Position numbers and translations under genes: made by a program | In this document: in pieces, positions 7,719 through 17,736 of the stretch | How positions within the stretch are numbered: the first letter of the stretch is position 1 | Layout of the letters: the number at the start of each line of letters is the position of its first letter | Notes under the pieces: generated by a model | Told to the model about the DNA's origin: nothing | The model's input: the letters and a program-made list of their open reading frames with translations, nothing else | Databases searched by the model: none | DNA from: Malikia granosa | Lineage (GTDB): Bacteria; Pseudomonadota; Gammaproteobacteria; Burkholderiales; Burkholderiaceae_C | Direction: 5' to 3' | DNA: 64,000 nt | Assembly: GCF_002980595.1 (NCBI RefSeq) | Contig: NZ_PVLQ01000027.1 | Span: 1 to 64,000, forward strand

Positions 7719-10700
7719 TCAAAGTCCTTGCGGACAACGGAATTCGGCCAGCTCGCGCAGGCGCAGCGGCTGACGCACGCTGGCCGCCGTGACCTCGAAG
7801 CTGGCGCGCTGGCTGCCGGCCTCGAAGCTGGCCTTGAACTTTTCCGGTGCGCCGAGCGGCTCGAGGCGCGCGCGGTCCAGCAGCCGCCACAGCGCCCAGG
7901 GACCTTCCGCGGCGATCAGCTCGGTCCCGAGCCTGAGCTCGGCCGTCAGGCCGTTGCGTGGGCCCTGCCACTGGATCGACTGCCGCCTGGACTGTGCCGG
8001 GTCGAACAGCAGCCGCTGGCCGTCGATCTCCAGCGTCAGCGGCCCCAGGTTGGGGTCGACCTCGAGCAGCTTGAAGTCGAAGCGCAGCAGGCCGGCGCCA
8101 AAGAAGACATCGCGGATCATGGCCGCGCGCTCGAACTGCACCAGTTGGCCCGGGCCGCCGAAGGACTGTGGTTGGCGGAAGCGCCAGGGCCGGCTGCTGC
8201 TGTCGACATGGGGTGCCAGTTGCTGCTGGAAGAACTGGTCGAACAGCCCGCCTGGCCCGAACAGGCGCGCGAAGTCCTCCGGCGTCACGTCGCGCGAACT
8301 GCTGCGCAGGAAGGGATAGCGGCCCTCTGTCGCCAGCCGGCAGAAGCTGCCGATCTGCTGGCCAAGCTCGGCTGACAGCTTCTGCCGGGTCGCGCTCAGC
8401 GCCTGTCCCGCTGCCATGTCCGCCAGCTGGGGCAGCAGCTGGCGCAGGGGCTCGGGCAGCCTGGCGCTCTCGGCCTTGAGCCGTGCGCCCGCGTCGCCGG
8501 CTGGTGGCGGCAGCCGGTCGCGCAGCGCTGCCTCGCTGGCCACGAGCTGCAGGTAGAACTCGTCGAGTCGCTTGAGCAGCGCCTGGATCGGCGCCGATTG
8601 CGCATCGCCCGCGACGAGCTGGCGCAGCGCGGCAAAGCGCTCGTCGACCAGCCTTTGCGCTGCCGGGTCCTGCTCGGGGATCACCCCCGGCAAGCGGTCC
8701 TGGCCGAACAGCCTGCCGAGCTGCGCCTTGGCCTGGGCCAGCCGGCTATCGGACGGGTCGGTAGCTGGCACCGGTTCTGGCACCAGGGTGGTCTCGTGCA
8801 CGATGGCCGTGACCAGCTTGAGCAGCGGCGAGTCCGGGCTCGAGAGCAGCCGGGCCAGTTGCACGCTTTGCGCCAGGCTGGCCGATGGCCGCAGCGCCAG
8901 GTCGGCCAGCAGCGCTTCCCAGATCCGGGCATAGTCCTGCAGGTAGAGCTCGCGCACCTGCTGCGCGATGGCGCCGGCCTGGGCCTGCTGGAGGCCAGCG
9001 CTAGGTCCCAGCACCCATGCCGCTTCCGCCACCAGCTGGTGGCTGATGCGATCGAGTCCGGGTCCGAAATGCTGCCGGTAGCCTGCGCGCGTGTAGAGCC
9101 CGGGCAGTGGCTCGCTCAAAGGCTTGCCGCTGCGCCTGGCAAACACCAGCGCCGCCTCGGGGCCGACGGCCTGCAACAGGCTGAAGTCCGTGAGCGGGGG
9201 GCCGACGCCTTCGCGCCTGAGTCGGCCGTAGAGGTGCCTGGACAGCGGCTCTTGCAGCAGCCGCTCGCGCGTGCGCGCGACCAGGGCTTGGTCGGGCCCG
9301 ATCGGCAGGCTGGGCGGACCGGCCGCGAACAAGGCATCGAGCTGGCGCTCGAGTGCCGCGCGCCCGGCGCCATTCGGTGCGCCAGCGGGCTGGCGTTCCC
9401 AGTCGCGCAGTATCCAGGCCTTGAGCGCGCTTGCGTCGAAATGCGCCGGCTCGTGCAGCATCAGATAGGCCTTGAGCGCTTCATGGCTGAACTCGGGGTC
9501 GCTGCCGTTTGGCTCATGCAGCTGCTGCCTCAGACGCTGGCTGATCCGCGGCAGCAGCAGCTCGTGTCGCAGCGCCCCGCCGGCCTGGCGCGCCGCGGCG
9601 TCGAGCTTGTCGCCCTGGGACAGGCCCAGTCCCATGCCTATGCCCGGTTCGCCCAAGGCCCTGGTCGGCGTGGCCGAGATCTGGCTCACGGTCTCGAGCA
9701 GCGGCAGCAGGGCGGCGAGGTCCTGTGCCGGGGTCTGGGCCGCTGGCGCCAGCATCGGCCGGACCGCGGCGACTGCCTGATCGACCTGCGCGACATAGCG
9801 GCTGTTGTTGCGGTAGCTCAGGGCCCAGCCCGCCAGCAGCGCGAGGCTGCAGACAACGCTGGCCGCTAGCAGGCCGAGCTGCAGGCGCCCGCGCCGCTTC
9901 TGGTCGTCCTGCGCCAGGCCCGCGAGCTGCGGCTCGGCGAATACCAGCTCCCGCAGCAGCCGGGACAGGAAATAGCTGCGGCCCTGGCCTGTCCATGAGG
10001 GCAGCCAGCGCCGCTCCAGGCCGCAGGCCTGGCCCAGCCGCGACAGCAACGGGTCGAACGGCTGGCCCTGCTGCAGGGCGCTGCTGAAGTAGACGCCGCG
10101 TAGTCGCGCTGTCGGCGCGGTCCCGGAGGCTGGAAACAGGGCCTGGACGAAAGGCAGCAGCTGGCGGCAGCAGGCCGCGAACCGCTGGTCGAAGCCAGCG
10201 ATGGCGCAGCGCCGGTCGAGATCGGGTTCCTGCTGCAGCCGGCTCAGCAGCTGGTCCTGCAGGCGCTCGCGCAGCGCGTCGAGCCGGGGCACCAGCGACT
10301 GGACCGGATCGGTGGCCGCTGGCCCGTCCAGGGGCAGGGTGCAGCCCCAGACCTGGTCGCGGCCGGCCTGGTCCAGCGTGGCAAAGAAGGGCTCGAAGCC
10401 CGCGATCAGGTCGGCCTTGGTGACCAGCAGGTAGACCGGCAGGCGCAGTCCCAGCTGCTGCTCCAGCTCCTGCAGCCGGGCCCGCAGCGCCTGTGCTTGC
10501 CGCGCAGCAGCGTTCTCGGCGGGCTCGAGCAGCTCGGCAGCGCTGAGCGTCAGGATCACGCCGTTGAGCGGCTGATCGGGCCGGTGCTGGCGCAGCAGTC
10601 CGAGCAAGCCCAGCCAACCTTCCCGGTCGCTGGCCTGTCCCGAGTCCTGGCTCGCGTAGCGGCCGGCCGTATCGAGCAGCACCGCTTGCTCGCCTATCCA

Positions 10701-11237
10701 CCAGTCGCAGTCGGACCTGTCGCCCTGCGGCTCGACCGCATGGCTGGCTGGCCTGTCGCTGCGCGCCAAGGGCAGGCCGGCATGGGCCAGGGCGCTGGTC
10801 TTGCCCGAGCCCGGCGCACCGAGCCACAGATACCAGGGCCGCGGATCGCGCTGGCGTCCACCGCCCAGCTCCAGCAGCCGCGCCAGCAGGCCGACCGCAT
10901 GGGGCCGGCCCTCGTGCAGCCGTTCGATCGCCTGCTCGAGGCGCTGGCGCAAGCGCTGGACCTCGGCCGGCTCGGCGGTCTTGGCCGGCCGGCCGAGCAG
11001 GCGCTGCCACAGCTCCGCTGCGCCGCTGCTGGTCCGGAAGCGGCGCCGGCCGGCCCGCAGCGCGAACGCGAGCAGCAGCAGCGCGATCGCGATCCCGCGC
11101 GAGCGGGCGGATTCGAGCGGTATATGCCCCGCGATCGCGACCAGCGGGCCGATCCACCAGACCAGCAGGGCCAGGGCCAGCAGGCCGAGCAGCTTGAGCG
11201 GGGCCGGCTGGAGCAGGGCGTTGAAGAATCTCCTCAT
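7719..11237 (-). CDS. tssM: Type VI secretion membrane-complex protein TssM (IcmF/VasK)
   Basis: TssM spans the inner membrane and, with TssL and TssJ, forms the T6SS trans-envelope channel. The product is 1172 residues. Two membrane segments lie near 15-40 and 48-62, then a cytoplasmic NTPase domain with Walker A GAPGSGKT at about 140-147, a third membrane segment near 450, and a long periplasmic part ending in the IcmF C-terminal domain. I chose the ATG at 11237 over a GTG two codons upstream because AAGGA lies 8 bases before the ATG but only 2 before the GTG. The intact Walker A suggests a nucleotide-binding form; some family members lack it. Confidence 0.95.
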   Translation of the reverse strand: MRRFFNALLQPAPLKLLGLLALALLVWWIGPLVAIAGHIPLESARSRGIAIALLLLAFALRAGRRRFRTSSGAAELWQRLLGRPAKTAEPAEVQRLRQRLEQAIERLHEGRPHAVGLLARLLELGGGRQRDPRPWYLWLGAPGSGKTSALAHAGLPLARSDRPASHAVEPQGDRSDCDWWIGEQAVLLDTAGRYASQDSGQASDREGWLGLLGLLRQHRPDQPLNGVILTLSAAELLEPAENAAARQAQALRARLQELEQQLGLRLPVYLLVTKADLIAGFEPFFATLDQAGRDQVWGCTLPLDGPAATDPVQSLVPRLDALRERLQDQLLSRLQQEPDLDRRCAIAGFDQRFAACCRQLLPFVQALFPASGTAPTARLRGVYFSSALQQGQPFDPLLSRLGQACGLERRWLPSWTGQGRSYFLSRLLRELVFAEPQLAGLAQDDQKRRGRLQLGLLAASVVCSLALLAGWALSYRNNSRYVAQVDQAVAAVRPMLAPAAQTPAQDLAALLPLLETVSQISATPTRALGEPGIGMGLGLSQGDKLDAAARQAGGALRHELLLPRISQRLRQQLHEPNGSDPEFSHEALKAYLMLHEPAHFDASALKAWILRDWERQPAGAPNGAGRAALERQLDALFAAGPPSLPIGPDQALVARTRERLLQEPLSRHLYGRLRREGVGPPLTDFSLLQAVGPEAALVFARRSGKPLSEPLPGLYTRAGYRQHFGPGLDRISHQLVAEAAWVLGPSAGLQQAQAGAIAQQVRELYLQDYARIWEALLADLALRPSASLAQSVQLARLLSSPDSPLLKLVTAIVHETTLVPEPVPATDPSDSRLAQAKAQLGRLFGQDRLPGVIPEQDPAAQRLVDERFAALRQLVAGDAQSAPIQALLKRLDEFYLQLVASEAALRDRLPPPAGDAGARLKAESARLPEPLRQLLPQLADMAAGQALSATRQKLSAELGQQIGSFCRLATEGRYPFLRSSSRDVTPEDFARLFGPGGLFDQFFQQQLAPHVDSSSRPWRFRQPQSFGGPGQLVQFERAAMIRDVFFGAGLLRFDFKLLEVDPNLGPLTLEIDGQRLLFDPAQSRRQSIQWQGPRNGLTAELRLGTELIAAEGPWALWRLLDRARLEPLGAPEKFKASFEAGSQRASFEVTAASVRQPLRLRELAEFRCPQGL

Positions 11238-11281
11238 GCTCACTGTCCTTGGTTCGCGTGCCTGCCGCAGCGTCTGGCCGT

Positions 11282-12529
11282 TCAGCGGCCCGGCGCCGAG
11301 GTGTAGAGCACGATCTCGACGCGCCGGTTGCGCGCGCGGCCCTCGGCGCTCTGGTTGCTCGCGACCGGCTCGCTGTCGGCCAGTCCCTCGGTCCTGAGCC
11401 TGGCCGGATCGCCCAGCATCGGCTGCAGCAGCCGGGCCGCGGCCTCCGCGCGCGCCAGCGACAGGTGCCAGTTCGACGGGAAGCGCAGCGAGCGGATCGG
11501 ACGGTCATCGGTATGGCCCCGGACCAGCAGCTGGCCCGGCGTGTGCGCGACCGCCACGCCGATGCGCTTGAGCAGGCGGGCAAAGCTGTCGGAGACCGTC
11601 GCGCTGCCGGGTTCGAACAGCTGGTCGCCCTGTGCGATCACGAGGCTGCGGTCAGGCAGGTCGCGCACCGTCAAGGCGCCTGAGGCGATCTCGGCGGCGA
11701 GCAGCCGGCCCAGGCGATCGGGGGCTGGTGCCGTGGCTGGCGACATGGGGGGCAGGCGCAGCGCCAGGATGGCCGAGAAGGTCGGGTCGGACTGGCGGTT
11801 GAGCGCGAACGACAGTCCGCCATGGACCAGGGCCAGCAGCAGCGCCGCCAGCGCGGCGAACACCCAGGCCGGCGTGCGCTTGTGCTGGACCGGTAGCGTG
11901 GCGGCCTCGCTGCGCCATTGCGGGGACAGTTCGTGCTCGATGGGGCCGCGCTGGCTGGCGAGCTGTTGTGCCAGCCGCTCGCGCAGCTCGCAGAGCTGGG
12001 CGCGGCCGTTGGCCAGCACCCGGTAGCGCCCCTCGAAGCCCAGCGCGAGGATCAGATACAGCAGCTCGAGCAAGGCGCGGTGTTCTTGCGGGCGTTCGGC
12101 CAGCTTGCCGAGCAGCAGGAAGAACTTCTCGCCGCCCCAGGCCTCGTTGTGGAATTGCACCAGCAGGCTGCGCTGGGCCCAGACCGGCTCGCCCCAGGGC
12201 GTGCCGGCCGCCACCTCGTCGAGCAAGGTGCACAGCGCATAGCGCGCCGCGAGCCGCTCGCCATGTCCGACCCCGACGGCCACCGTCCGCGACTCGAACA
12301 GCTTGATCGCCTGGGTCAGGGTCTCGCGCAGGCCGGCCGGGTCGGGGTGATGGACCTGCTGGCGCAAGCTGGCTGCGAGTGCGAGCAGGGGATTGGCCGC
12401 GGCCACCAGCGGGTTGATGCCGGTCTGCCAGTCTGGCATGAGCTGTTCCAGCCGCGGCGCTGGCTGGCGCAGCCTGGCCATGGCAGCCGGCCAATGGTCC
12501 GGCCCGGTGATCAACAGCGTCTGTTCCAT
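11282..12529 (-). CDS. tssL: Type VI secretion protein TssL with fused OmpA-like peptidoglycan-binding domain
   Basis: TssL (DotU/ImpK) is the inner-membrane partner of TssM. The 415-residue product has the cytoplasmic DotU domain (NPLVAAANPLL near 39, CTLLDEVAAGTPWG near 100), one membrane segment at 221-244, and a periplasmic OmpA-family domain with LLVRGHTDDRPI near 340 and ARNRRVEIVLY near the end. Extended TssL proteins of this kind anchor the complex to peptidoglycan themselves, a job done by a separate TagL/TagP/TagN protein in other systems. It lies between tssK and tssM in the usual order. Confidence 0.94.
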   Translation of the reverse strand: MEQTLLITGPDHWPAAMARLRQPAPRLEQLMPDWQTGINPLVAAANPLLALAASLRQQVHHPDPAGLRETLTQAIKLFESRTVAVGVGHGERLAARYALCTLLDEVAAGTPWGEPVWAQRSLLVQFHNEAWGGEKFFLLLGKLAERPQEHRALLELLYLILALGFEGRYRVLANGRAQLCELRERLAQQLASQRGPIEHELSPQWRSEAATLPVQHKRTPAWVFAALAALLLALVHGGLSFALNRQSDPTFSAILALRLPPMSPATAPAPDRLGRLLAAEIASGALTVRDLPDRSLVIAQGDQLFEPGSATVSDSFARLLKRIGVAVAHTPGQLLVRGHTDDRPIRSLRFPSNWHLSLARAEAAARLLQPMLGDPARLRTEGLADSEPVASNQSAEGRARNRRVEIVLYTSAPGR

Positions 12530-12590
12530 GCCTGCCTCCCTGTCGGAGCTGATGGCGGGTCCGGGCGGCTGGAGCGCGCGGCCTGGCGCT

Positions 12591-13925
12591 TCAGCTCCGG
12601 ATCGCCCACAGGGCCAGCTCCAGCCCTGGGTAGTCGCCCGTGATGTAGAGCCCCAGCCCGCCCGAGGACTCGAGCTGCTGCCAGAGCTCCCCGCTCTGCT
12701 CGAGCCCGAAGTAGCTGAAGCCGGCGTGGTAGGGCAGCTGGCGCGGCGCGACCGGCAGCGGGCTCAGCCGCAGGCCCGGCAGCTGCAGGTTGACGATGTC
12801 GCGTATGCGCTCGACCGGGCCGAGCTTGGCCTGGGCCGGAAAGCGGGTGCGCAGCGTCTCGCCCGCCAGCTGGGCCTTGACCGCGAGCACGAAGCTGGCC
12901 TGCCGCAGCAGGCTGTGGTCGGGAATCAGGCCGACATAGCGGCCCTGCTGGTGGTCCTTGAGTTCGATCGGGATCGCCTGCGGCTCCTGCAAGCTGGCCA
13001 GCCCGAGCCGGAGTTCGCGCAGCAGCGGCACGAAGCAAGCCTCCAGCGCATCATGCTGGTAGGGCGGCAGCGGCAAGGGCCGGCGCTCCGCGCTGGCCAG
13101 CGTCGCAAGCTCGCCATGCAGCGCGAGCAGAGCGCTGAAGCTGCGTTCGGGATGGAGCTGGGACAGGTCCGCGAGATGCTCCAGCAGCGGCTGGTGGCGG
13201 TTGATCGTCAGCAGCAAGATGAAGTCGGCGATCTCGGCGATGCCGCCCTGGCCCGGCTGGCCGAGACGGGCGGCGAGCGCCTGGCCGCGCTGCGCCAGCC
13301 GGCCATTGAGCTCGCGCAGCCAGCCCCACAGCAGCGGCGAGGCGCGGCAGGACAGCAGCGGCGGGATGAAGTTCCGGTCCAGCACCAGGCTGTTGTCGGG
13401 CCGGCGCTCGACGATGCGCGCGACCGCCAGCCGCACGACGTCATCACCCGCCTGCGGTTCGAGCGCCAGCCTCAGGTTGGGCTGGCCGATTTCCAGCGGT
13501 TCCGGTGCGGTCGCGCTGCCGGTCGAGTCGATGACGGCCTCGTCGGCGTAGCGGTAGCGCGCGAGCCCGGCCGGCTGCTCCGGGCGCACCGCCTCCAGGC
13601 TGTCGGGGCGGCGCAGCGGCAAGGTCAGGTAGACCAGCGCATCGTGCAGTCCGGCCGGCACCTCGAGCGCGCCGGGGGCTTCGTCGGTGGCGGGGAAGTC
13701 GAACGGCGTGCCGTCCGGCAGCACGCCTCGGGCCGAATCCAGCGCCAGCTGGCCGCTCAGCAGCGCCGGGGCATCGAGCTCCAGCGCGAAAAAGCCCCAG
13801 AAATGACTGCCCAGGCTGCGCACCCGGGCCTCGACCCACCATTCGTGATGCCGGTCCTGCTGCTGGAGATGCTGTGGCCGCAGGAATAGGCCCTCGGACC
13901 ACAAGACTTTGCTGTACCACGACAT
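12591..13925 (-). CDS. tssK: Type VI secretion baseplate subunit TssK
   Basis: TssK (VasE/ImpJ) is a trimeric adaptor joining the baseplate to the TssJLM membrane complex. The 444-residue product begins MSWYSKVLWSEGLFLRPQHL, the family's most conserved stretch, which fixes the start at 13925. It is the first gene of the minus-strand T6SS arm; an AGGAAAG lies about 13 bases upstream of the ATG, which is a long spacing. No tssJ lipoprotein gene precedes it, although tssJ-tssK-tssL is a common order, so TssJ must be encoded outside the window or is replaced. The 171 bases upstream, up to the YccA-like gene, must hold the promoter, but I could not assign one with confidence. Confidence 0.95.
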   Translation of the reverse strand: MSWYSKVLWSEGLFLRPQHLQQQDRHHEWWVEARVRSLGSHFWGFFALELDAPALLSGQLALDSARGVLPDGTPFDFPATDEAPGALEVPAGLHDALVYLTLPLRRPDSLEAVRPEQPAGLARYRYADEAVIDSTGSATAPEPLEIGQPNLRLALEPQAGDDVVRLAVARIVERRPDNSLVLDRNFIPPLLSCRASPLLWGWLRELNGRLAQRGQALAARLGQPGQGGIAEIADFILLLTINRHQPLLEHLADLSQLHPERSFSALLALHGELATLASAERRPLPLPPYQHDALEACFVPLLRELRLGLASLQEPQAIPIELKDHQQGRYVGLIPDHSLLRQASFVLAVKAQLAGETLRTRFPAQAKLGPVERIRDIVNLQLPGLRLSPLPVAPRQLPYHAGFSYFGLEQSGELWQQLESSGGLGLYITGDYPGLELALWAIRS

Positions 13926-14096
13926 ATGCTTGATCTGCTTTCCTGTCCCGTTGGCCTGGGACTTGAATCATGGGGATCTTGCTGTCGGGCCGATTATTCA
14001 CGCGAAGTCTGATGTTTTCCAGTGGGATATGGGGGTGGCGGCCGTTTTTCTGCCGCGGGGCCCGCAGCAGTGCGGAGCCCCGGGCAGCCATCCCTG

Positions 14097-14777
14097 TCAG
14101 TCCTTGCCGCCGCTCCAGCCGAACAGGCTCAGCAGGCTGGTGAACAGGTTGAACAGCGAGACGAACAGGCTGACCGTGGCCAGCACGTAGTTGGTCTCGC
14201 CGCCGTTGACGATGCGGCTGGTCTCGAACAGGATCATGCCGGCCGACAGCAGCGCCACCATGGCCGACACCGCCAGGCCCAGCGCCGGCAGCTCGAAGAA
14301 CACCGCGCCGAGGCCGGCCAGCAGCGCCACCACCATGCCGGCGAACAGGAAGCCGCCCATGAAGCTGAAGTCGCGCCGGGTCGCCAGCACCCAGCCCGAC
14401 AGCGCCAGGAAGGTCACGCCGGTGGCGCCCAGCGCCAGCGCAATGCTCTGCGCGCCGCCCGGCAGCGCCAGGTGCATCGACAGCAGCGGGCCCAGCGTGT
14501 AGCCCATGAAGCCGGTCAGCGCGAACACGGCCGGAATCGCCCAGCCGCTGTGCTGCACCTTGTGGATCAGGAACAGCAGGCCGAAATAGCCCGCCAGCGT
14601 CACGAGCATGCCGGGGGCCGGCAGGCGCAGCGCCACCCCGAGTGCGGCGCTGCCGGCGCTGAACAGCAGCGTCAGCGACAGCAGGGCATAGGTGTTGCGC
14701 AGCACCCGGTGCGTGGCGATGCCGGACCCCCAGCCCGACTGGGCGGCGCTGCGGCGATGGACGATCACAGGATTCAT
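14097..14777 (-). CDS. Bax inhibitor-1/YccA family inner membrane protein
   Basis: A 226-residue integral membrane protein with about seven hydrophobic segments. The BI-1 motif NLFTSLLSLFG is near the C-terminus, and FETSRIVNGGETNYV lies near 190. Bacterial YccA proteins interact with the FtsH protease; others in the family act as ion-leak channels. The start at 14777 has GAGGAG 9 bases upstream. It is a single-gene unit between tssK and suhB, both on the same strand. The upstream region (14778-14930) is unusually AT-rich around 14882-14922 and probably holds its promoter. Confidence 0.88.
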   Translation of the reverse strand: MNPVIVHRRSAAQSGWGSGIATHRVLRNTYALLSLTLLFSAGSAALGVALRLPAPGMLVTLAGYFGLLFLIHKVQHSGWAIPAVFALTGFMGYTLGPLLSMHLALPGGAQSIALALGATGVTFLALSGWVLATRRDFSFMGGFLFAGMVVALLAGLGAVFFELPALGLAVSAMVALLSAGMILFETSRIVNGGETNYVLATVSLFVSLFNLFTSLLSLFGWSGGKD

Positions 14778-14936
14778 GATGGACTCCTCGAAGGAAAGGG
14801 CCGGCTCGGGTCGGCTCGAACCGTCGAGCCACCGGGCACCAGCCTGGACATGGGAACAAGCGTAGTCCGTTCGAGAAGTCGGAAAAATCAGATAATCATT
14901 GAATTTGATTCTGTTTTTTACTGAGTGATGGGGCAA

Positions 14937-14972
14937 TGAAAAAAGCCCGCGCTGCAGGGCAGGGCGGGCTTT
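14937..14972 (-). terminator. Intrinsic terminator after suhB
   Basis: On the minus strand a stem AAAGCCCGC / GCGGGCTTT (plus-strand arms 14964-14972 and 14942-14950) is followed by a run of T (plus strand AAAAAA). It starts 20 bases after the suhB stop and separates suhB from the YccA-like gene. Confidence 0.9.
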
Positions 14973-14991
14973 GGCGGGCAGGGGTGCAGCG

Positions 14992-15936
14992 TCAGAACGG
15001 CGCTTCGTCGGCCTTGGGTTCGGCTTCGGTCGCCGGCTGGGCTGCGCTGCCCTCGGCGGCTGCGTTGTCGGCCTCGGCCTCGGCACCGGCCTGTGCCTGG
15101 CGCACGCCAGCCTTGTCGCCCGCGCTGGCGAACTTGCTGTACTTGCCGAGCATGCCGACCAGCTGGCCGTAGACGCGCGGGTTGGCGGCCAGGCATTCCT
15201 TCTGCTCGAGGAAGTCGGCCTCGCCGGTGAAGTTGCCGACCAGGCCGCCGGCCTCGGTCACGAGCAGCGATCCGGCGGCGACGTCCCAGGGGCTCAGGCC
15301 GGTCTCGAAGAAGCCGTCGGAAAAGCCGGCGGCGAGGTAGGCCAGGTCGAGCGCGGCCGAACCCGGGCGGCGCACGCCCGAGACGCGCGGCATGACCTCG
15401 GTCAGCATCGCCATGTAGTTCTTGAAGTTGTCGCCCGGACGGAAGGGAAAGCCGGTGCTGATCAGGCAGTCGCGCAGCTGGGTGCGCTTGGCCACGCGGA
15501 TGCGGCGGTCGTTCAGGTAGGCGCCGCGGCCCTTGGTGGCGCAGAACAGGTCGTTGCGGCTCGGATCGTAGATCACGGCCTGCTCGATCTTGCCGTTGTA
15601 CATCAGCGCGATGCTGACGCAGTAGACCGGGAAGCCGTGGATGAAGTTGGTGGTGCCATCGAGCGGGTCGATGATCCACATATGTCGCTTGCCTGCACCC
15701 GTGCCTTCGCGGCGGCCCGATTCCTCGGCCCAGATGCCGTGCTCGGGATAGGCTTCGAGCAGGGTCGAGATGATGATGTCCTCGGCGGCCTTGTCGACTT
15801 CGGTCACGAAGTCGTTGGTTTGCTTGGCGGCGACGCGGACCGACTCGACATCGAGGGCGGCACGGTTGATGATGGCGCCAGCGGCGCGCGCAGCCTTGAT
15901 GGCCACGTTGAGCATGGGGTGCAGATGAGCAGACAT
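14992..15936 (-). CDS. suhB: Inositol-1-monophosphatase family protein SuhB
   Basis: SuhB is a magnesium-dependent, lithium-sensitive phosphatase; in E. coli it is also an rRNA transcription and Nus-complex factor. The 314-residue product has the metal-binding motifs WAEES (E71, E72) and DPLDGT (D90, D93), plus [10 protein letters not shown] near 222. From about residue 275 there is a ~40-residue Ala/Glu-rich tail that is not in E. coli SuhB, so the protein is longer than the usual ~267. It is divergent from trmJ across 83 bases, in which a TAGAAT (plus-strand 15990-15995) could be its -10 element. Confidence 0.94.
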   Translation of the reverse strand: MSAHLHPMLNVAIKAARAAGAIINRAALDVESVRVAAKQTNDFVTEVDKAAEDIIISTLLEAYPEHGIWAEESGRREGTGAGKRHMWIIDPLDGTTNFIHGFPVYCVSIALMYNGKIEQAVIYDPSRNDLFCATKGRGAYLNDRRIRVAKRTQLRDCLISTGFPFRPGDNFKNYMAMLTEVMPRVSGVRRPGSAALDLAYLAAGFSDGFFETGLSPWDVAAGSLLVTEAGGLVGNFTGEADFLEQKECLAANPRVYGQLVGMLGKYSKFASAGDKAGVRQAQAGAEAEADNAAAEGSAAQPATEAEPKADEAPF

Positions 15937-16019
15937 GAATTGTGTGAGGAACGAATAAGGGGCCGTGCGATGACGGCGACAATAGCGCGATTCTATCCTT
16001 TCGTCATCATTTGCGCCAT

Positions 16020-16865
16020 ATGCGAACCCGCTTCATCCTGATCGAGACCAGTCACGCCGGCAATGTCGGCTCCGTCGCGCGCGCCATCAAGGTGATGGGC
16101 TTCGACGAACTGGTGCTGGTGCGCCCGCGCTGGCCCGACGTGCTGCAGCGCGAGGAGGCGCTGGCGCTGGCCAGCGGGGCCGACGATGTGCTGGCGCGCG
16201 CGCGCATCGTGCCGACGCTGGACGAGGCGCTCGACGGGGTCTCCCATGTCTGCGCGACCGCGATGACGCCGCGCGACTTCGGCCCGCCCACGGTGGCGCC
16301 GCGCGAGCACCTGGCCGCACTGGCCGCGCGCTTGCTCAGTCCCGCGGCATCACGGGGCGGCGATACCGGTGAGCCGGCAGCGGGCGCGGCGGCGGCTGAT
16401 CCGGTTGACGGTACCACGCCGTCTGCGCCTGAGCCGGCGCCCGCCGTCCCGACTGGCGTCGCCTTCCTGTTCGGCTCCGAGCGCTACGGCATGAAGAACG
16501 AGGATGTCTACCGCTGCCATGCCTGTCTGAGCATCCCGACCGCGCCCGACTACGGCTCGCTGAACCTGGCCGCTGCCGTGCAGCTGATCGCCTACGAGTG
16601 GCGGCAGGCGCTCGGCGGCTTCGCGCTGGCCCCCTCGGGGGCGCCCGAGCCGCGGCTGGCCGATGCGCAGGCGGTCGCCGGCCTGCTCGCGCACTGGGAG
16701 CAGGCGCTGGTCGCCGTCGGCTTCCTCGACCCGGCAGCGCCCAGGAAGCTGCTGCCGCGCCTGAACCAGCTCTGCAACCGCGCGCAGCCGACCGAGGAGG
16801 ACGTCCATATCCTGCGCGGGGTGGCGCGCGCCATGCTGCAGACCGCCGCCCAGGCCAGGCGCTAG
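16020..16865 (+). CDS. trmJ: tRNA (cytidine/uridine-2'-O-)-methyltransferase TrmJ
   Basis: TrmJ is a SPOUT-family enzyme that methylates the ribose of residue 32 in the tRNA anticodon loop using S-adenosylmethionine. The 281-residue product has [20 protein letters not shown] at the N-terminus and, in the knot, [14 protein letters not shown] followed by [19 protein letters not shown] ~40-residue Ala/Pro/Gly-rich insert interrupts the enzyme around 105-143, between the first half and the knot. The ATG at 16020 is preferred to a TTG three codons upstream. It is divergent from suhB and 25 bases ahead of cysE, a conserved neighbourhood. Confidence 0.93.
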   Translation: MRTRFILIETSHAGNVGSVARAIKVMGFDELVLVRPRWPDVLQREEALALASGADDVLARARIVPTLDEALDGVSHVCATAMTPRDFGPPTVAPREHLAALAARLLSPAASRGGDTGEPAAGAAAADPVDGTTPSAPEPAPAVPTGVAFLFGSERYGMKNEDVYRCHACLSIPTAPDYGSLNLAAAVQLIAYEWRQALGGFALAPSGAPEPRLADAQAVAGLLAHWEQALVAVGFLDPAAPRKLLPRLNQLCNRAQPTEEDVHILRGVARAMLQTAAQARR

Positions 16866-16890
16866 ACTGTAGGCCAGATTGGACCCGAGC

Positions 16891-17658
16891 ATGTTTTCCC
16901 GCCTCAAGACCGACATCGACTGCATCCTGGAACGCGACCCGGCCGCGCGCTCGCGCTGGGAGGTGCTGACCTGTTACCCGGGCCTGCATGCGGTCCTGCT
17001 GCACCGGCTGGCGCATGGCTGCTGGACGCGCGGCTACCGCTGGCTCGGGCGCTTCGTGTCGCACCTGGGCCGCTTCCTGACCGGGATCGAGATCCATCCG
17101 GGCGCCAAGCTCGGCGAGCGCGTCTTCATCGACCATGGCATGGGGGTGGTGATCGGCGAGACGGCCGAGATCGGCGACGGCTGCACCATCTACCACGGCG
17201 TCACGCTGGGCGGCACCTCGCTCTACAAGGGTGCCAAGCGGCACCCAACCCTGGGCCGCGATGTGGTGGTCGGCGCCGGCGCCAAGGTGCTGGGCGGCTT
17301 CACCGTCGGCGATGGCGCCAAGGTCGGCAGCAATGCGGTGGTGACCAAGCCGGTGCCGGCGGGTGCGACCGCGGTTGGCAACCCGGCGCGCATCATCCAG
17401 GCCGAGGCCGATGCCAAGCGCGAGGAGGCGGCGTCCAAGATGGGCTTCTCGGCCTATGGCGTGACGCAGAACGACGACCCGCTGTCCCAGGCCATGCGCG
17501 GCCTGATCGACAACGCGGCCGGCCACGAGCACCAGATCGCGCTGCTGTGGCAGGCGATCGAGAAGCTGGCCTGCGCCCGTGCGCCCGGCCTGCCGGTCGA
17601 TGCGGCCAAGGTCGAGCATTTCCCGGCCGACAAGTTCAACGAGATGGTAGGCAAGTGA
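16891..17658 (+). CDS. cysE: Serine O-acetyltransferase CysE
   Basis: CysE makes O-acetylserine from serine and acetyl-CoA, the first committed step of cysteine synthesis, in the cytoplasm. The 255-residue product has an N-terminal helical domain ([20 protein letters not shown]) and a left-handed beta-helix with catalytic [20 protein letters not shown] and YHGVTLGG. The ATG at 16891 fits the family; a TTG four codons upstream is the only alternative. It follows trmJ by 25 bases and is probably in the same transcript. It converges on mog. Confidence 0.94.
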   Translation: MFSRLKTDIDCILERDPAARSRWEVLTCYPGLHAVLLHRLAHGCWTRGYRWLGRFVSHLGRFLTGIEIHPGAKLGERVFIDHGMGVVIGETAEIGDGCTIYHGVTLGGTSLYKGAKRHPTLGRDVVVGAGAKVLGGFTVGDGAKVGSNAVVTKPVPAGATAVGNPARIIQAEADAKREEAASKMGFSAYGVTQNDDPLSQAMRGLIDNAAGHEHQIALLWQAIEKLACARAPGLPVDAAKVEHFPADKFNEMVGK

Positions 17659-17736
17659 GCGCTGGCTGAGCGCCCGCCGGGCCGGCGCTTGCCGCTGCGC
17701 CGACCCCGTGGCCCAGATCCGGCCGGTCTGGCGGCT

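Noticed and set aside
14057..14082. GC-rich hairpin (GGGGC...GCCCC) just after the YccA-like gene, considered as a terminator.
   Set aside because: On the minus strand it is followed by an A-run, not a T-run, so it does not fit an intrinsic terminator. It could still be a structural or Rho-related element.
14890..14912. AT-rich GATAATCATT followed by GAATTTGATT, resembling part of a Fur box.
   Set aside because: Only one repeat unit matches well and the 6-1-6 arrangement is not met. The neighbouring genes have no link to iron.
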